From: Bacteroides sp.
Lineage (GTDB): Bacteria; Bacteroidota; Bacteroidia; Bacteroidales; SM23-62
DNA: 46,053 nucleotides
Assembly (NCBI GenBank): GCA_011053095.1
Contig: DRHS01000235.1
Coordinates: forward strand, 1-46,053
Direction: 5' to 3'
Shown here: in pieces, positions 24,901-33,788 of the stretch
Numbering within the stretch: the stretch's first letter is position 1
How the letters are laid out: each line of letters begins with the position of its first letter
Position numbers and translations under genes: made by a program
The notes under the pieces: generated by a model
What the model saw: the letters and a program-made list of their open reading frames with translations, nothing else
The model's database searches: none
Told to the model about the DNA's origin: nothing

Positions 24901-27481
24901 ATAGCACCTCGTCTCCGACACAGCCGGACGACTCCATTCCTGTCATTCCAAAGTCCGCATGTTTCATAAAGGTGGAATCGGTAAGGTACTGGACCCGTGT
25001 AGGACACGGATCTGATATCATGACAAGATCCATCTGGTCCCCGTTAATGGTGTAGAGGTAAGTTCCGGTTGTGAGACCGCAGTCCCCCCAATCCGTAAAC
25101 ACAATCGTGTCCTTATTGGGGATATAAAAATCTCCGTCTGAAATTCCTGCGAGCCAATCATAACCTGCCTGGTCACCGGTGGCATACAGGTAATATTCAT
25201 CGTAATCCCTGTCCAAGTTAAGTTGAATAAACTGGGCTGCATTGAGCTTATAGTAATAGTTGCGTCCAGGCTTTTCGTCGTTGCAGAGGCCATCCCACAT
25301 TCCTCCAGTATCCATCATAACTGGATTGCCAATTGTGTTCATATTAGTGTATCCCATGGCCTGGATGGGAATTTCGTTTATGGGACTCCCTAAGAAATCC
25401 ATTTGCATGCCCCAGACTTCGGGTTCTACATCCGCAGGATAGAGACCGTCGCAGCTCCAGCCTGGTGCAAATCCAATCATTGGCGGGTACATTGGATCAA
25501 TCGGGATATACGCCCTGACTGAATCACCAATCTGGATATTAGAAGTTTTAAATTCTACATATCCGTTTGCGGGTCCTATATTATCTCCAGGATAGAATCC
25601 TTCGTACCAGAAAAATACCGCAAAATTGTCCTGGGCTCCGGACCAGTTAGGCCACACGGTATGAATCACGATTTCATGATCTGAGGGATCCTGCCGTACG
25701 CTCCAGTCCTCCATCTGCATTTCACCATCGGAACTACTGGCAGAGTTATCGACGTAATAGAACGGTTTTAGTTGGGGATCATCGGTTATAGTGATTGTCC
25801 CGTAATAATCAGACGTATTCCCACATATATTTGTAAAGCTGTAGGTATAATCGAATTCGGTACCCGGGGTACCTCTATATACATGATTTGCTATCGTCTC
25901 CAGAATCGAGTCACCGTATGAGGTTGCATTTTTAAGGGTTTGTCCATCACCAAAATCAATATCGATTACATACAGGCCTTCAGTCAGGCCTTCATCCAGG
26001 TAAAAGAAAACTTCTTCTCCGTCACAAACTACCAGTGGCACTACCCCGGGGGTGACATCAGGAAAGAGCTCTCCATCGACTATTACATATTTTGTTATTG
26101 CATCGCTTCCTCCACAGGAGTTGGAAACAACCAGGGTTACGGGGTATGGAAGTAATCCAAAAGTATTATACACATGGGAAGCATTTTTGCTGTATGCCTT
26201 TGTTCCATCCCCAAAATCCCATTCATAGGACATGTCAGCCGAACTGAAAGCCCAGCTTTCATTTTTGAATTCGATCAGCATACCCGGGCATACTCTTATG
26301 GTATCATTCCATTCCTGATCTCCATCTGAGGCTAGTAGCTCAAAATAGAAATCTGTATAAGGCTGGTCGGAGGGATCTAATCTTACCTCAATGGAATCGG
26401 TCATGACATCCTTATTCCCGCATCCGTTCCAGACCGAGAGGGTAATGCCGTACTTGCCTGGTTGGGTGAAATAATTTACGGCATGCTGATCGTTTGAGCT
26501 ACTGCCATCACCAAAGTCCCATACATAGTTCCCCGCACCCCATGCATCGAATTCCACAGGTGTTCCAGGGCAAGGATATGCGGACTGGCCTTCAAAATAA
26601 TAATCAAAATCTGCATCGGCCAGGAGGTCATCTTTGAATGTAACAATTACAGAATCGGAATTTGTATTTCCACAGGTGTTTGTAACCGTTATGGTCGCGT
26701 TATAGGTTGTGGGGACTTCAGTGGGATAAACGTGGATTGCATTTCTGTCGGTTGAGGTCTTTCCATCCCCGAAATCCCAAAGATAATTGGTAAACTCTCC
26801 ATCGACATAAAATGATACTGGATCAGAGGGACAGAAATCGGGACCATTGGCAAGATCTCCTCGCGGTTGAGGTTTCGCTAGTCCACCTATAGTTACCTGC
26901 TGTACAACGGTATCCAGTGAGCAATAATGATCCAGGATCATGGTGACATCATAGGTCCCATCCTCGTAGTAAGTATGCGTAGGCCAATTATCATAATGCT
27001 GGCTTTCGGGAAAAGAATTATCGCCGAATGTCCATTCCACAGAATACCATGGAAAATCTTCATCGAACCAGAATTGTAGTTGTTCACCGGGACAGGCTTC
27101 CCCGCCGGAGGATACTACAAAACTACTGACACCAGGATTCACATCGAAATTTTCACTAACTGAATCATACCAGATACCATCGGCATAAAGATTTAAGGTG
27201 ACCGTATAGGAGCCCGGGTAGAATTTTATCATGGGAGGTTCCCATTCATAAAAAAACTGTGTGGGAGGAGATGCACCATCAGATAATACTCCATCGATAA
27301 CCCATTCCCAACTGGGATTCGGCAATCCGGTTGTATCGGAATAGTTAGAAAGGTAAAGTTCAAGAGAATCGCATTCCGAACCCTCAAGTCCGGTGCTAAA
27401 GAACACAGACTGCGCCTTTACACCTGTTCCAAGACAGAAGACCAGGCAAAACACAGGGAGAAGAAAGTTGAATTTTTTCAT
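21932..27481 (-). CDS. Giant PKD-repeat secreted protein with T9SS sorting domain
   Basis: A 1849-residue surface protein. Signal peptide 1-24. About sixteen PKD-type beta-sandwich repeats are seen, each marked by a W(D/E)FGDG-like core, a PxHxY turn and a GxYxVxL strand. Five lie in residues 25-565 and eleven between 860 and about 1760. From about residue 1040 the repeats become very regular modules that begin with CxADFxYxVD and end with a Cys-rich VCLxVxD strand. Residues about 570-840 are a unique insert without PKD motifs. The last 75 residues (NYPNPFDNTTFIVYEL to RMVVR) are a type A T9SS sorting domain. The gene could provide adhesion or matrix structure. Many repeats resemble each other at DNA level, so copy number may vary between strains. 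Confidence 0.9.
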   Translation of the reverse strand: MKKFNFLLPVFCLVFCLGTGVKAQSVFFSTGLEGSECDSLELYLSNYSDTTGLPNPSWEWVIDGVLSDGASPPTQFFYEWEPPMIKFYPGSYTVTLNLYADGIWYDSVSENFDVNPGVSSFVVSSGGEACPGEQLQFWFDEDFPWYSVEWTFGDNSFPESQHYDNWPTHTYYEDGTYDVTMILDHYCSLDTVVQQVTIGGLAKPQPRGDLANGPDFCPSDPVSFYVDGEFTNYLWDFGDGKTSTDRNAIHVYPTEVPTTYNATITVTNTCGNTNSDSVIVTFKDDLLADADFDYYFEGQSAYPCPGTPVEFDAWGAGNYVWDFGDGSSSNDQHAVNYFTQPGKYGITLSVWNGCGNKDVMTDSIEVRLDPSDQPYTDFYFELLASDGDQEWNDTIRVCPGMLIEFKNESWAFSSADMSYEWDFGDGTKAYSKNASHVYNTFGLLPYPVTLVVSNSCGGSDAITKYVIVDGELFPDVTPGVVPLVVCDGEEVFFYLDEGLTEGLYVIDIDFGDGQTLKNATSYGDSILETIANHVYRGTPGTEFDYTYSFTNICGNTSDYYGTITITDDPQLKPFYYVDNSASSSDGEMQMEDWSVRQDPSDHEIVIHTVWPNWSGAQDNFAVFFWYEGFYPGDNIGPANGYVEFKTSNIQIGDSVRAYIPIDPMYPPMIGFAPGWSCDGLYPADVEPEVWGMQMDFLGSPINEIPIQAMGYTNMNTIGNPVMMDTGGMWDGLCNDEKPGRNYYYKLNAAQFIQLNLDRDYDEYYLYATGDQAGYDWLAGISDGDFYIPNKDTIVFTDWGDCGLTTGTYLYTINGDQMDLVMISDPCPTRVQYLTDSTFMKHADFGMTGMESSGCVGDEVLFTIAGGLSYVWDFGDASPTSTERYPVHTYSAIGDYDAFVVATNACGRVDTIDAPVKIGNTNIPYADFWVDGYDYSRLEPIQFEYADYWSDNAGNYIYFWEFGDGNTSTLRDPVHAYERDGDYTIRLTVTNGCGSNSMSQMIYILDAVLNCEAKIQIDSIVDKTVYLTDISRGDITGRFWEFGDGFTSGEQSPMHTYDYDGIFFICLSVYDSISNCAHQVCRQVETGNQLCIADFTAKVNTSTNKVQFTDQSTNATEWFWDFGDGSFSDLKDPLHAYNEPGWYEICLSVYDDASDCFAYKCSELQVGEEDSSFCFANFSYFVDADNNSVIFNDASSEGITNWYWTFGDGIFTEERSPQHTYKGPGIYPVCLIVFDKNSGCAEEVCMEIPVGVAECNLRADFAFFIDIDNDAVTFSNRSGGKATDYFWDFGDGVTSSATNPGHKYEQPGFYLVVLSVWDENTSCNDHYADFIQIGTVDCRAAFEYKVDATTRNVQFYNQSKGTLADYFWDFDDGIYSDEKDPQHQYSKPGMYFVSLTVINDNGLCMDFFFDPIQVGTVECAAKFTYFIDSADNVAYFTPEAIGSATDYLWFFGDGAISTEKGARHVFTQPGYFTVGLNTYDEATGCMDYWEEVILIGSAGQDCRAGYSYVSDPATKGVKFGDRSKGKIVEYIWDFGDGQYSFDQNPENTYAVGGYYLVCLTVVNNFGIPNTFCDFVQLATTEAENCFADFFFTVDSTTKTVAFVQESHGDPDAFMWYFGDGTTSTDPDPKHTYTDAGYYLVELSISNSTTKCTSNNFDLLNVAEGNQGLRTSFSYTVDSSNLKADTYPVDFVGVSLGDAGKLKWDFGDGSLPDTTTMNPTHVYAQPGKYTACLTISNPITGDESTSCQEVTTAGYVDNTGIGPDGAWDNMLGNYPNPFDNTTFIVYELRENTSVDLVLFDQTGRMIDILVKEDQIAGKYRMEYDGSKLDSGIYTLRLATDRGVYTARMVVR

Positions 27482-27633
27482 AGCTATAGTGGTTTGATTT
27501 GATTCCGGGTATTCAGTTAACCAACGGGGATAAGTTACGGAAAAACAGAATTCTCTAACTAATTATAGACTATTTTTTTGGTGAACGGGTTGCACGGGAG
27601 GATAAAGTGCAAATAAATTGATTGGGAGAGATC

Positions 27634-29787
27634 TTAAATACGGAGCCCCAATACAAGAATGTCATCGATCTGCTCTACGGCGCCCATCCATTCCTGTATG
27701 GTATTGTCAAGGATATCCCTCTGCTCTTTCATAGGCTTTTTGTTGATACGTAACAGCAGCTCCTTGAAGTTCTTGGTCATGAATTTCTTTTGCCTGGCAC
27801 CGCCAAACTGGTCAACGTAACCATCCGAGAACATGTAAATTGCATCACCTATCTCGACATCGATATCATGGTTGCTAAAGGGGTCAGATTTCTCCATGTA
27901 GATACCTATGGGCATCTTATCCGGCTTGAATTCCAGCAATTCATTATTCCGGATAATGTAAAGTGGATTATATGCACCGGAATACTGGATCTTCATAGCG
28001 TTGGTATCTATTACGCAGAGGGCCATATCCATACCATCCTGGGCTTCCCCTTCCTCACCTGTCTGTCCAAGGGAAGAAATTACATTGCCCCGGAGCTGGT
28101 TCATTATCTCATTGGCCTGGGTCTCATCTGATTTGTTTACAATCTCATTCATGAAAGAGATACCAAGCATGCTCATGAAAGCTCCTGGGACCCCGTGTCC
28201 GGTACAGTCTGCTACCGCAACAATTGTCTTATTGTCTTTGAGTGTCATCCAGTAATAGTCCCCGCTCACAATATCCCTTGGTTTATAGAGGATGAAATGT
28301 TCCTGAAGCTTGCTGAGCATGGAATCCGGAGGGAGAATAGCATTCTGTATCCGACTGGCATATTGTATGCTATCTGTGATTTCCTGCTTCTGTTGGAAGA
28401 TCTGATCTCGCTGTTGTTTGATCTCTATATTCTGTTCATTCAGAAGGATATTTGCTTTTTTCTTCTCCTGGTACTGACGATAGACCACAAATCCGAATAC
28501 GAGGATAATTATAGAAATCCCGATCACTGAAAAAAGGAAGATTCGCTGGCGTTTCACCTGTGCTTCCTGGAGTTCATTCTGAGTATTCAGCAGTACATTT
28601 TCCCGTTCCACTCTTTCAGTCTGATATTTGGTCTCCAATTCAGAGATCTGGTTCAGGTTTTCCTCCCGGATGCTGGAATCTTTCAGGACCGTGTATAATT
28701 CATAGTTCTCCAGTGCAGGCCTGAAATTACCCATATCCCTGTAAACATTTGACTTATCCCTGTACACATCAAACATCTCACGTTTAAGGTCCAATTCCCG
28801 TGAAATGACCAGGCTCTGGTTCATATATTCCAGGGCCTGGGAATAGTTTTGCATGTGGTAATGGATCTTACCAAGATTCTTAAGATCTTCTGCCTCTTCT
28901 TTGAGCTGTCCGATTTCATGGTAATAATCAAGTGATGCCTGCACGGCTTCAAGGGCTTCACGAAAATTACCCTCTTCCATATAAACGGATCCGAGGTTTC
29001 TCTGGGTAGCAGCAATACCGGCACTGTTATCAAGGTTTTCGAAATACTGCAATGCCGTGCTGAAATTATCGAGGGCATTGTCGATAGAATCGAGTTCCTT
29101 GTAAACAATACCCATATTCATATAGGTCTGTGCCAAACCCATAATTCCAAGAACATCCTCAGGTTTTTCTTCATTATGAGTTAGAAACAGGTCAAGACTG
29201 ACCTGGTAATATTCAAGGGCTAATTCAAAATCGATTTCGAATGCAAAATATACATTGGCAATATTGGTCCTTGCCCAAGCCATCTTTATGAGGTTGCCGG
29301 CGGCTTCCTGTATTTTTAGATTTTCCTGGTAGTACTCTATGGCTTTATCATATTCTCCCATGGTCTTGTAAACCACCCCGATATTGTTCAATAAGGTGGC
29401 CCTCTGATCTGTCAAACCTTCCTTTTTGGTGGAATCAACAGCCTGAAATTCCTGCATTTTAATTACGTCAACACAGTCCATCCATTTTTCGAGGGCCCTG
29501 TCATAATTCCCGGAATAATAATGAGCGGCTCCAAGGGTGGTAAGTGCCCAGCTCTCCAGTCGAAGTGAACCGGTTTCACGGGCAACCTTTACAGCCTCTT
29601 CCCCGTATTCAACACTCTGCTGAAGATTTCGTCTCAGAAACATCTCAGTAAGCTCCATCAGAGCTTCAACCCTGGTGGAGTCGGAGTCGGTATTTTCGAC
29701 AATGTTCTGAAGACTGTCTACAAGGGTTTGGGAATGAACCGTGGAGGCCAGTAAAAAGAGAATAAATATGGACAGTAATTTTCTCAC
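27634..29787 (-). CDS. TPR-sensor SpoIIE/PP2C phosphatase, membrane-anchored
   Basis: A 717-residue protein. Signal peptide 1-19, then about seven tetratricopeptide repeats on the periplasmic side (about 40-375, for example NIGVVYKTMGEYDKAIEYYQENL). A coiled coil (375-413) leads to one transmembrane helix (415-436), a second coiled coil (440-470) and a cytoplasmic SpoIIE phosphatase domain. The linker TDSIQYASRIQNAILP (471-486) is typical. The domain has DIVSGDYYW and VAVADCTGHGVPGAFMS with the metal-binding Asp residues, and an Asp near the end in QIDDILVLGL. It likely dephosphorylates a Ser/Thr in an anti-anti-sigma or SiaC-type protein, possibly SiaC at 14360. It follows the WD40-caspase gene after 54 bases on the same strand, so the two are likely co-expressed. 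Confidence 0.9.
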   Translation of the reverse strand: MRKLLSIFILFLLASTVHSQTLVDSLQNIVENTDSDSTRVEALMELTEMFLRRNLQQSVEYGEEAVKVARETGSLRLESWALTTLGAAHYYSGNYDRALEKWMDCVDVIKMQEFQAVDSTKKEGLTDQRATLLNNIGVVYKTMGEYDKAIEYYQENLKIQEAAGNLIKMAWARTNIANVYFAFEIDFELALEYYQVSLDLFLTHNEEKPEDVLGIMGLAQTYMNMGIVYKELDSIDNALDNFSTALQYFENLDNSAGIAATQRNLGSVYMEEGNFREALEAVQASLDYYHEIGQLKEEAEDLKNLGKIHYHMQNYSQALEYMNQSLVISRELDLKREMFDVYRDKSNVYRDMGNFRPALENYELYTVLKDSSIREENLNQISELETKYQTERVERENVLLNTQNELQEAQVKRQRIFLFSVIGISIIILVFGFVVYRQYQEKKKANILLNEQNIEIKQQRDQIFQQKQEITDSIQYASRIQNAILPPDSMLSKLQEHFILYKPRDIVSGDYYWMTLKDNKTIVAVADCTGHGVPGAFMSMLGISFMNEIVNKSDETQANEIMNQLRGNVISSLGQTGEEGEAQDGMDMALCVIDTNAMKIQYSGAYNPLYIIRNNELLEFKPDKMPIGIYMEKSDPFSNHDIDVEIGDAIYMFSDGYVDQFGGARQKKFMTKNFKELLLRINKKPMKEQRDILDNTIQEWMGAVEQIDDILVLGLRI

Positions 29788-29841
29788 CTGAGACCTAAAA
29801 ATATTAAACAGAACATAAATGTAATTTATTCTATTGAATTT

Positions 29842-32800
29842 TCAATGGTTTCGAATAACGGGTGGGTTTTTACTTCGTAGCAGCGGGAAATCATGTCCAA
29901 TGGAAAAGGTATATGGCCACTGGGTGCTGCCTTTATGCTCGCGGGAAAGTTCGGGAACCTGGTCATTCAGATAAGCTTTCAACTCATAAATGGTTACGTT
30001 GCCATCCCTTGGGGCCCCGTCTGCGCCACCATCAATTGCCTTCAGCAGGGCAAAGGTAAAGATACCGTGTCCGAGGCTTTCAACCTCTGTAGCGTATTGT
30101 TCACTTCCGGAAGCTGCCATAACATGAACACCTGAACTGCGTGAAAGTTGAGCCATGGCCTTTTCTTCCATGGCTCCCCGCTGGGCAAGGATCTCTGCGG
30201 ATCCACCGCTCTGGCATGCATCCAGAATGACAACCTGCTTGAGGGCCGAAATATTGCTGAATTTCTCCTGCATTTCCCCGGCTTCAATGGATTCATCGAT
30301 GAGTTTTTCCTGCTGGTAGAGGCTGACATTTTCCGTAGGGATGAAATAGAAGGTATTATCGACCATGCTTCCATGTCCCGCATAATAAAAAACAAAAACA
30401 TCTTCCGGTCTGGCTTTCGTCGACAGTTCATCCAGTGCAGCAAGTATGTTTTCCCTGGTTGCTTCCTTGTCATAAAGGGTTTGAACTTCGACTTTCCTGA
30501 ATATATCTTTACCCTGTTCCCGTAGTGCCTTGCTGAAGGCTTTTGCATCCTCTTTGGCATAATTCAGATTCAGGGCCGGATTTTCATATTCATTAATCCC
30601 AACTGCTAACAGGTAGCAATTGATCACCTGACCTTTACCATCATAATGCAGCTGAATTACCGATGGAGTAGATTCTATTCTTCCCTCGCTGTAGGCACTT
30701 ATTTGCAGTGTATTACGTCCTGGAACCAGCTCTACCTCAAGAGATTGTTCAAGGGATTTTCCTTCCTTATTCAGCTTGCTTATCTCAGAATTATCAACCG
30801 GGATACGTTTCCCATTGTTCAGCAGGCGGATATCCTCTATACCACCTCCACGGTTGGTTAACTTCACAAGCAGGTTTATACTCAGACTACTGATTGTGTC
30901 ACGGTTTGTGGGACTAAGGATCTCAACCGTCGGGGGAGGAGATTCTTTGAGTCTTTCCTGTATGCTGCCTCCTCTAAATGCCGGCCCCGTTGAAGAGGGC
31001 TCTGAGGGATCCGTTGCCTTCAGTCTTTCCTGTAGTAATCCGGGCATGTAGAACTCATCAAAGAACTGGTCTATGCTGAATAGTTCTGTACCCCTCGCAA
31101 AGGAGATGGATTTACGGGCCCCTTCTGAAGCATCAAAATGGCCGTCCGGGACAGAGATCATCCAATCGTTTTCACCCATAAAAATCCAGGTCAATAACAA
31201 TTCACCGGTTTCAATGTTCCAACTTTTCAGGGTACCATCGTGGCTGCCGGTCATCATAAAATGGCCAGTAGAGTCAATCATAACTGAACTCACGGTTCCT
31301 TTATGTCCTTCGAAGGTCCGGATAACCTCACCGGTTTGAATATCCCATAATTTTGCTGTATTGTCATCGCTGCCGGTGACCATGAACTTTCCTGTTTCAT
31401 CGATGTCGAGGGACTGTACACGTGCTTCATGGGCAGTGAATTTCCTCAGCTGCATCCCTGTTGAAAGATCCCACATTTTTGCTTTTCCATCCCAGCTTAC
31501 CGTAATAATCTTGTTATGCTCCGGATGCCTTCTGACGACAGAAACTACGTTTGTATGCCCGATAAATTCACGGATTTCCTCCCCCGTATCTATCTCGAAC
31601 ATTTTCAACTTGCGGTCTAGTCCCCCGCTTATAACATACAAGCCATTATGGCTGAACTGTACGGAATAGGGGGATACATTTTCATGGGCCTGTATACGCT
31701 GAAGGAGCCGGCCTGTTTCTACATCCCATATCTTCACCATACCGTCCCAGCTACCGGTCACCAGGAGTTTTCCATTGGGACTGAAATCAACCGAGAAGCA
31801 GGGGATATTGGCAGTTCGTTCCGGCAGGGAGACAAGCATTTTACCCGACTTAACATCCCAGATCTTTGCAGTACCGTCTGCAGCCCCGGTGGCAAGCAAT
31901 TTTCCATTTGGACTAAAATCGAGAGAGATAACAATGCCTTCGTGTCCCCTGAAAACCTGCACCGGCTTCCCGGTGTAAAAATCGTATAGCTTTGCCAGGT
32001 TTCCCATCTTGCCTATAGCGGCATATTTACCATCCGGGCTGAGTTTTATCTCGTTCATAAAGGCCACCCAGTACATATAACCGTTGCCAAGTATTTTCTC
32101 GTCCACGTCGTTCAGGTATCCCTGAAGACTAAACTGTTCATTTCCTGTGGGGATCTTCCAGATCTTTGCGGTGCGGTCTTCACTTCCGGTAATTGCAAGG
32201 TTTTTTGTGGGATGGAACTGTACATCGGTAATGTTCTTAAGGTGTCCTTCCAGCATGGTGACCTCTTCCCCGGTGGAGGAGTTCCATATGTGGCAGTCCC
32301 CGAAAAGTGTGGAGGCTATGTATTTGCCATCGTAACTCCAGGAGGAATTTCCCCATCGGCTTTTACGGCCCTGCATGGTACGGAGGACCTCAGCTGTGGC
32401 AGTGTTCCATATGAAAACAGAGTCCATGTTACCCACTACGATCTCTTCCCCGGAAGGGGAAAAATGAGCATTTATCGAACAGGAAGTACAGGAAGTCCGG
32501 TCTGATTTATACTTGCGGATCTGCCGGCCTGTACGCAGGTCGAAAAGAAAAGCTGTATGGTCACTGCTGCCTGTGAGGAGAGTTTTGCCATCGGGACTGA
32601 TATCCACGGACCGGGCAGTAGGATATCCGAAGTTTTTTTGCATGTTGATATCCGCTGTATCGGGACTGTAACGCCGCATCTCTGAAGCGTCAGCGAGGCT
32701 GAACTGAATTGCATGATTACGCTCTGTACCTGCTATCAGGCTGTTTCCATCTGGCAGGAAAACAACCGATAGAATCCTGTCATTGGGAACAAAAAAATCG

Positions 32801-33138
32801 TAAATCTCCTTGCTGCTTGGTACTCCCCAGATTTTTAGGTGATAATCCAGGTCAACGGAAGCAAGATATTTGTCATCAGGGCTAAAGGCAAGATACAGGA
32901 CATTGTGGGTATGTCCGAGGTAAGACCGGATCTCCTTACCTGTGGAGGTTTCCCAGAGTTTCACCGTTTTATCTGAGCTTCCGGTGGCGGCAAAGCGTCC
33001 ATCGCTGCTGTAGGCTACAGAGGTTACTTCAGCATAATGCCCTGTCTGTACGACGGTTTCTATCGGATAATCCTGTGCCCGTAAAGTACTGAGAGCAAAA
33101 GCAACGATGATGAGAAGGAATATGGGGAAACGACTCAT
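29842..33138 (-). CDS. Exported WD40-repeat protein with C-terminal caspase-like (C14) peptidase
   Basis: A 1098-residue protein. Signal peptide about 1-21 (ends LRAQ). Fourteen WD40 repeats fill residues about 30-650, enough for two seven-bladed propellers; the clearest are GHEGIVISLDFSPNGKLLATG and GHKGTVSSVMIDSTGHFMMTG. A linker with DWMISVPDGHFDAS and an Ig-like segment (about 740-815) joins the propellers to a caspase/metacaspase p20-like domain (about 820-1080). The catalytic dyad is complete: His922 in YYAGHG and Cys975 in ILDACQSGG. Peptidases of this kind cleave after Arg/Lys or Asp and may be self-activated by ligand binding to the propellers. An exported location is unusual for a caspase homologue. 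It is first in a likely operon with the TPR-SpoIIE phosphatase. Confidence 0.93.
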   Translation of the reverse strand: MSRFPIFLLIIVAFALSTLRAQDYPIETVVQTGHYAEVTSVAYSSDGRFAATGSSDKTVKLWETSTGKEIRSYLGHTHNVLYLAFSPDDKYLASVDLDYHLKIWGVPSSKEIYDFFVPNDRILSVVFLPDGNSLIAGTERNHAIQFSLADASEMRRYSPDTADINMQKNFGYPTARSVDISPDGKTLLTGSSDHTAFLFDLRTGRQIRKYKSDRTSCTSCSINAHFSPSGEEIVVGNMDSVFIWNTATAEVLRTMQGRKSRWGNSSWSYDGKYIASTLFGDCHIWNSSTGEEVTMLEGHLKNITDVQFHPTKNLAITGSEDRTAKIWKIPTGNEQFSLQGYLNDVDEKILGNGYMYWVAFMNEIKLSPDGKYAAIGKMGNLAKLYDFYTGKPVQVFRGHEGIVISLDFSPNGKLLATGAADGTAKIWDVKSGKMLVSLPERTANIPCFSVDFSPNGKLLVTGSWDGMVKIWDVETGRLLQRIQAHENVSPYSVQFSHNGLYVISGGLDRKLKMFEIDTGEEIREFIGHTNVVSVVRRHPEHNKIITVSWDGKAKMWDLSTGMQLRKFTAHEARVQSLDIDETGKFMVTGSDDNTAKLWDIQTGEVIRTFEGHKGTVSSVMIDSTGHFMMTGSHDGTLKSWNIETGELLLTWIFMGENDWMISVPDGHFDASEGARKSISFARGTELFSIDQFFDEFYMPGLLQERLKATDPSEPSSTGPAFRGGSIQERLKESPPPTVEILSPTNRDTISSLSINLLVKLTNRGGGIEDIRLLNNGKRIPVDNSEISKLNKEGKSLEQSLEVELVPGRNTLQISAYSEGRIESTPSVIQLHYDGKGQVINCYLLAVGINEYENPALNLNYAKEDAKAFSKALREQGKDIFRKVEVQTLYDKEATRENILAALDELSTKARPEDVFVFYYAGHGSMVDNTFYFIPTENVSLYQQEKLIDESIEAGEMQEKFSNISALKQVVILDACQSGGSAEILAQRGAMEEKAMAQLSRSSGVHVMAASGSEQYATEVESLGHGIFTFALLKAIDGGADGAPRDGNVTIYELKAYLNDQVPELSREHKGSTQWPYTFSIGHDFPLLRSKNPPVIRNH

Positions 33139-33188
33139 TAATCAGGATTTTGTGAAACAGAAATTTACAAATTAATGCACAGAGTTCA

Positions 33189-33200
33189 TAACCGCGGTTA
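33189..33200. promoter_or_regulatory. 12-bp perfect palindrome between divergent genes
   Basis: TAACCGCGGTTA is self-complementary and lies 51 bases upstream of the WD40-caspase start and about 90 bases upstream of the DUF6452 start. It may be an operator controlling either gene. No known regulator is recognised from it. Confidence 0.25.
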
Positions 33201-33290
33201 AAGGTTTTGGCAGAAGTAAATATTCTATGGCCGGTGAATGATGATACTCGAATACTTTTTATATATTCGAATGACCCAAAAAAGCAAACA

Positions 33291-33788
33291 TTGAAAAGAG
33301 TCCCACTCCTTGTAATTCTAGTATTTGTTTATTTCTGCCATTCCTGTGAGAAGGAGGGAGCATGTACGGATATTGATTTGATTTCCAGGCTAAAGGCTGG
33401 GTTCTATGTTCGAGACAGCATTGAAGACCGGGATACCGTATTGAATAATGTTACTTTTTATGGGGAGTTACGGTCTGACAGCCTTATATATGATGCAGCC
33501 CTCGGATTACAGGGGCTGGAATTTCCATTACCACACAGTACCGAAGAATACACCGGATATGTTCTGGAAATTGATACCATGGTTGATATAATCAATATCT
33601 GGCATACTCCTAAGATTACACTTTTTTCCTATGCCTGTGGTTTTACCACCACCCATGATATTTACTGGTTATCCCATACAAATACAATTATTGACAGCAT
33701 AGCTATAGTAAGACCCCATGTTAATTTTAACAGTGAGGAGAATTTTAAAATTTATATCAAGCCTGCTGCTGCTGACACTGCTCAGTAG
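33291..33788 (+). CDS. DUF6452 family lipoprotein
   Basis: About 165 residues from a TTG start at 33291. This start is chosen because it gives a short basic N-terminus followed directly by a hydrophobic stretch and a lipobox (FCHSC); the longer frame from 33207, also TTG, would bury the signal peptide. The mature part has CTDIDLISRLKAGFY at its start and the family-typical CGFTTTHDIYWLSHTNTIIDSI near the end. Members are Bacteroidota lipoproteins of unknown role, usually paired with a DUF6048 gene as here. The stop codon lies 56-71 bases inside the next gene. Confidence 0.7.
   Translation: MKRVPLLVILVFVYFCHSCEKEGACTDIDLISRLKAGFYVRDSIEDRDTVLNNVTFYGELRSDSLIYDAALGLQGLEFPLPHSTEEYTGYVLEIDTMVDIINIWHTPKITLFSYACGFTTTHDIYWLSHTNTIIDSIAIVRPHVNFNSEENFKIYIKPAAADTAQ

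Noticed and set aside
22340..27060. Recurring short words such as CATCACCGAAGTCCCA spaced about 240 bases apart, resembling CRISPR repeats
   Set aside because: They are codons for the conserved WDFGDG core of the PKD repeats, the spacing is that of the protein repeat, and the words vary. No array or cas genes are present.
29862..31989. Several plus-strand ORFs of 60-125 codons opposite the WD40-caspase gene
   Set aside because: They are antisense shadows of a well-supported coding region, with no start signals or domains.
31180..33060. Regular repeats on the minus strand in the caspase gene region
   Set aside because: They follow the WD40 period of about 42 codons and reflect protein repeats, not an independent DNA repeat.
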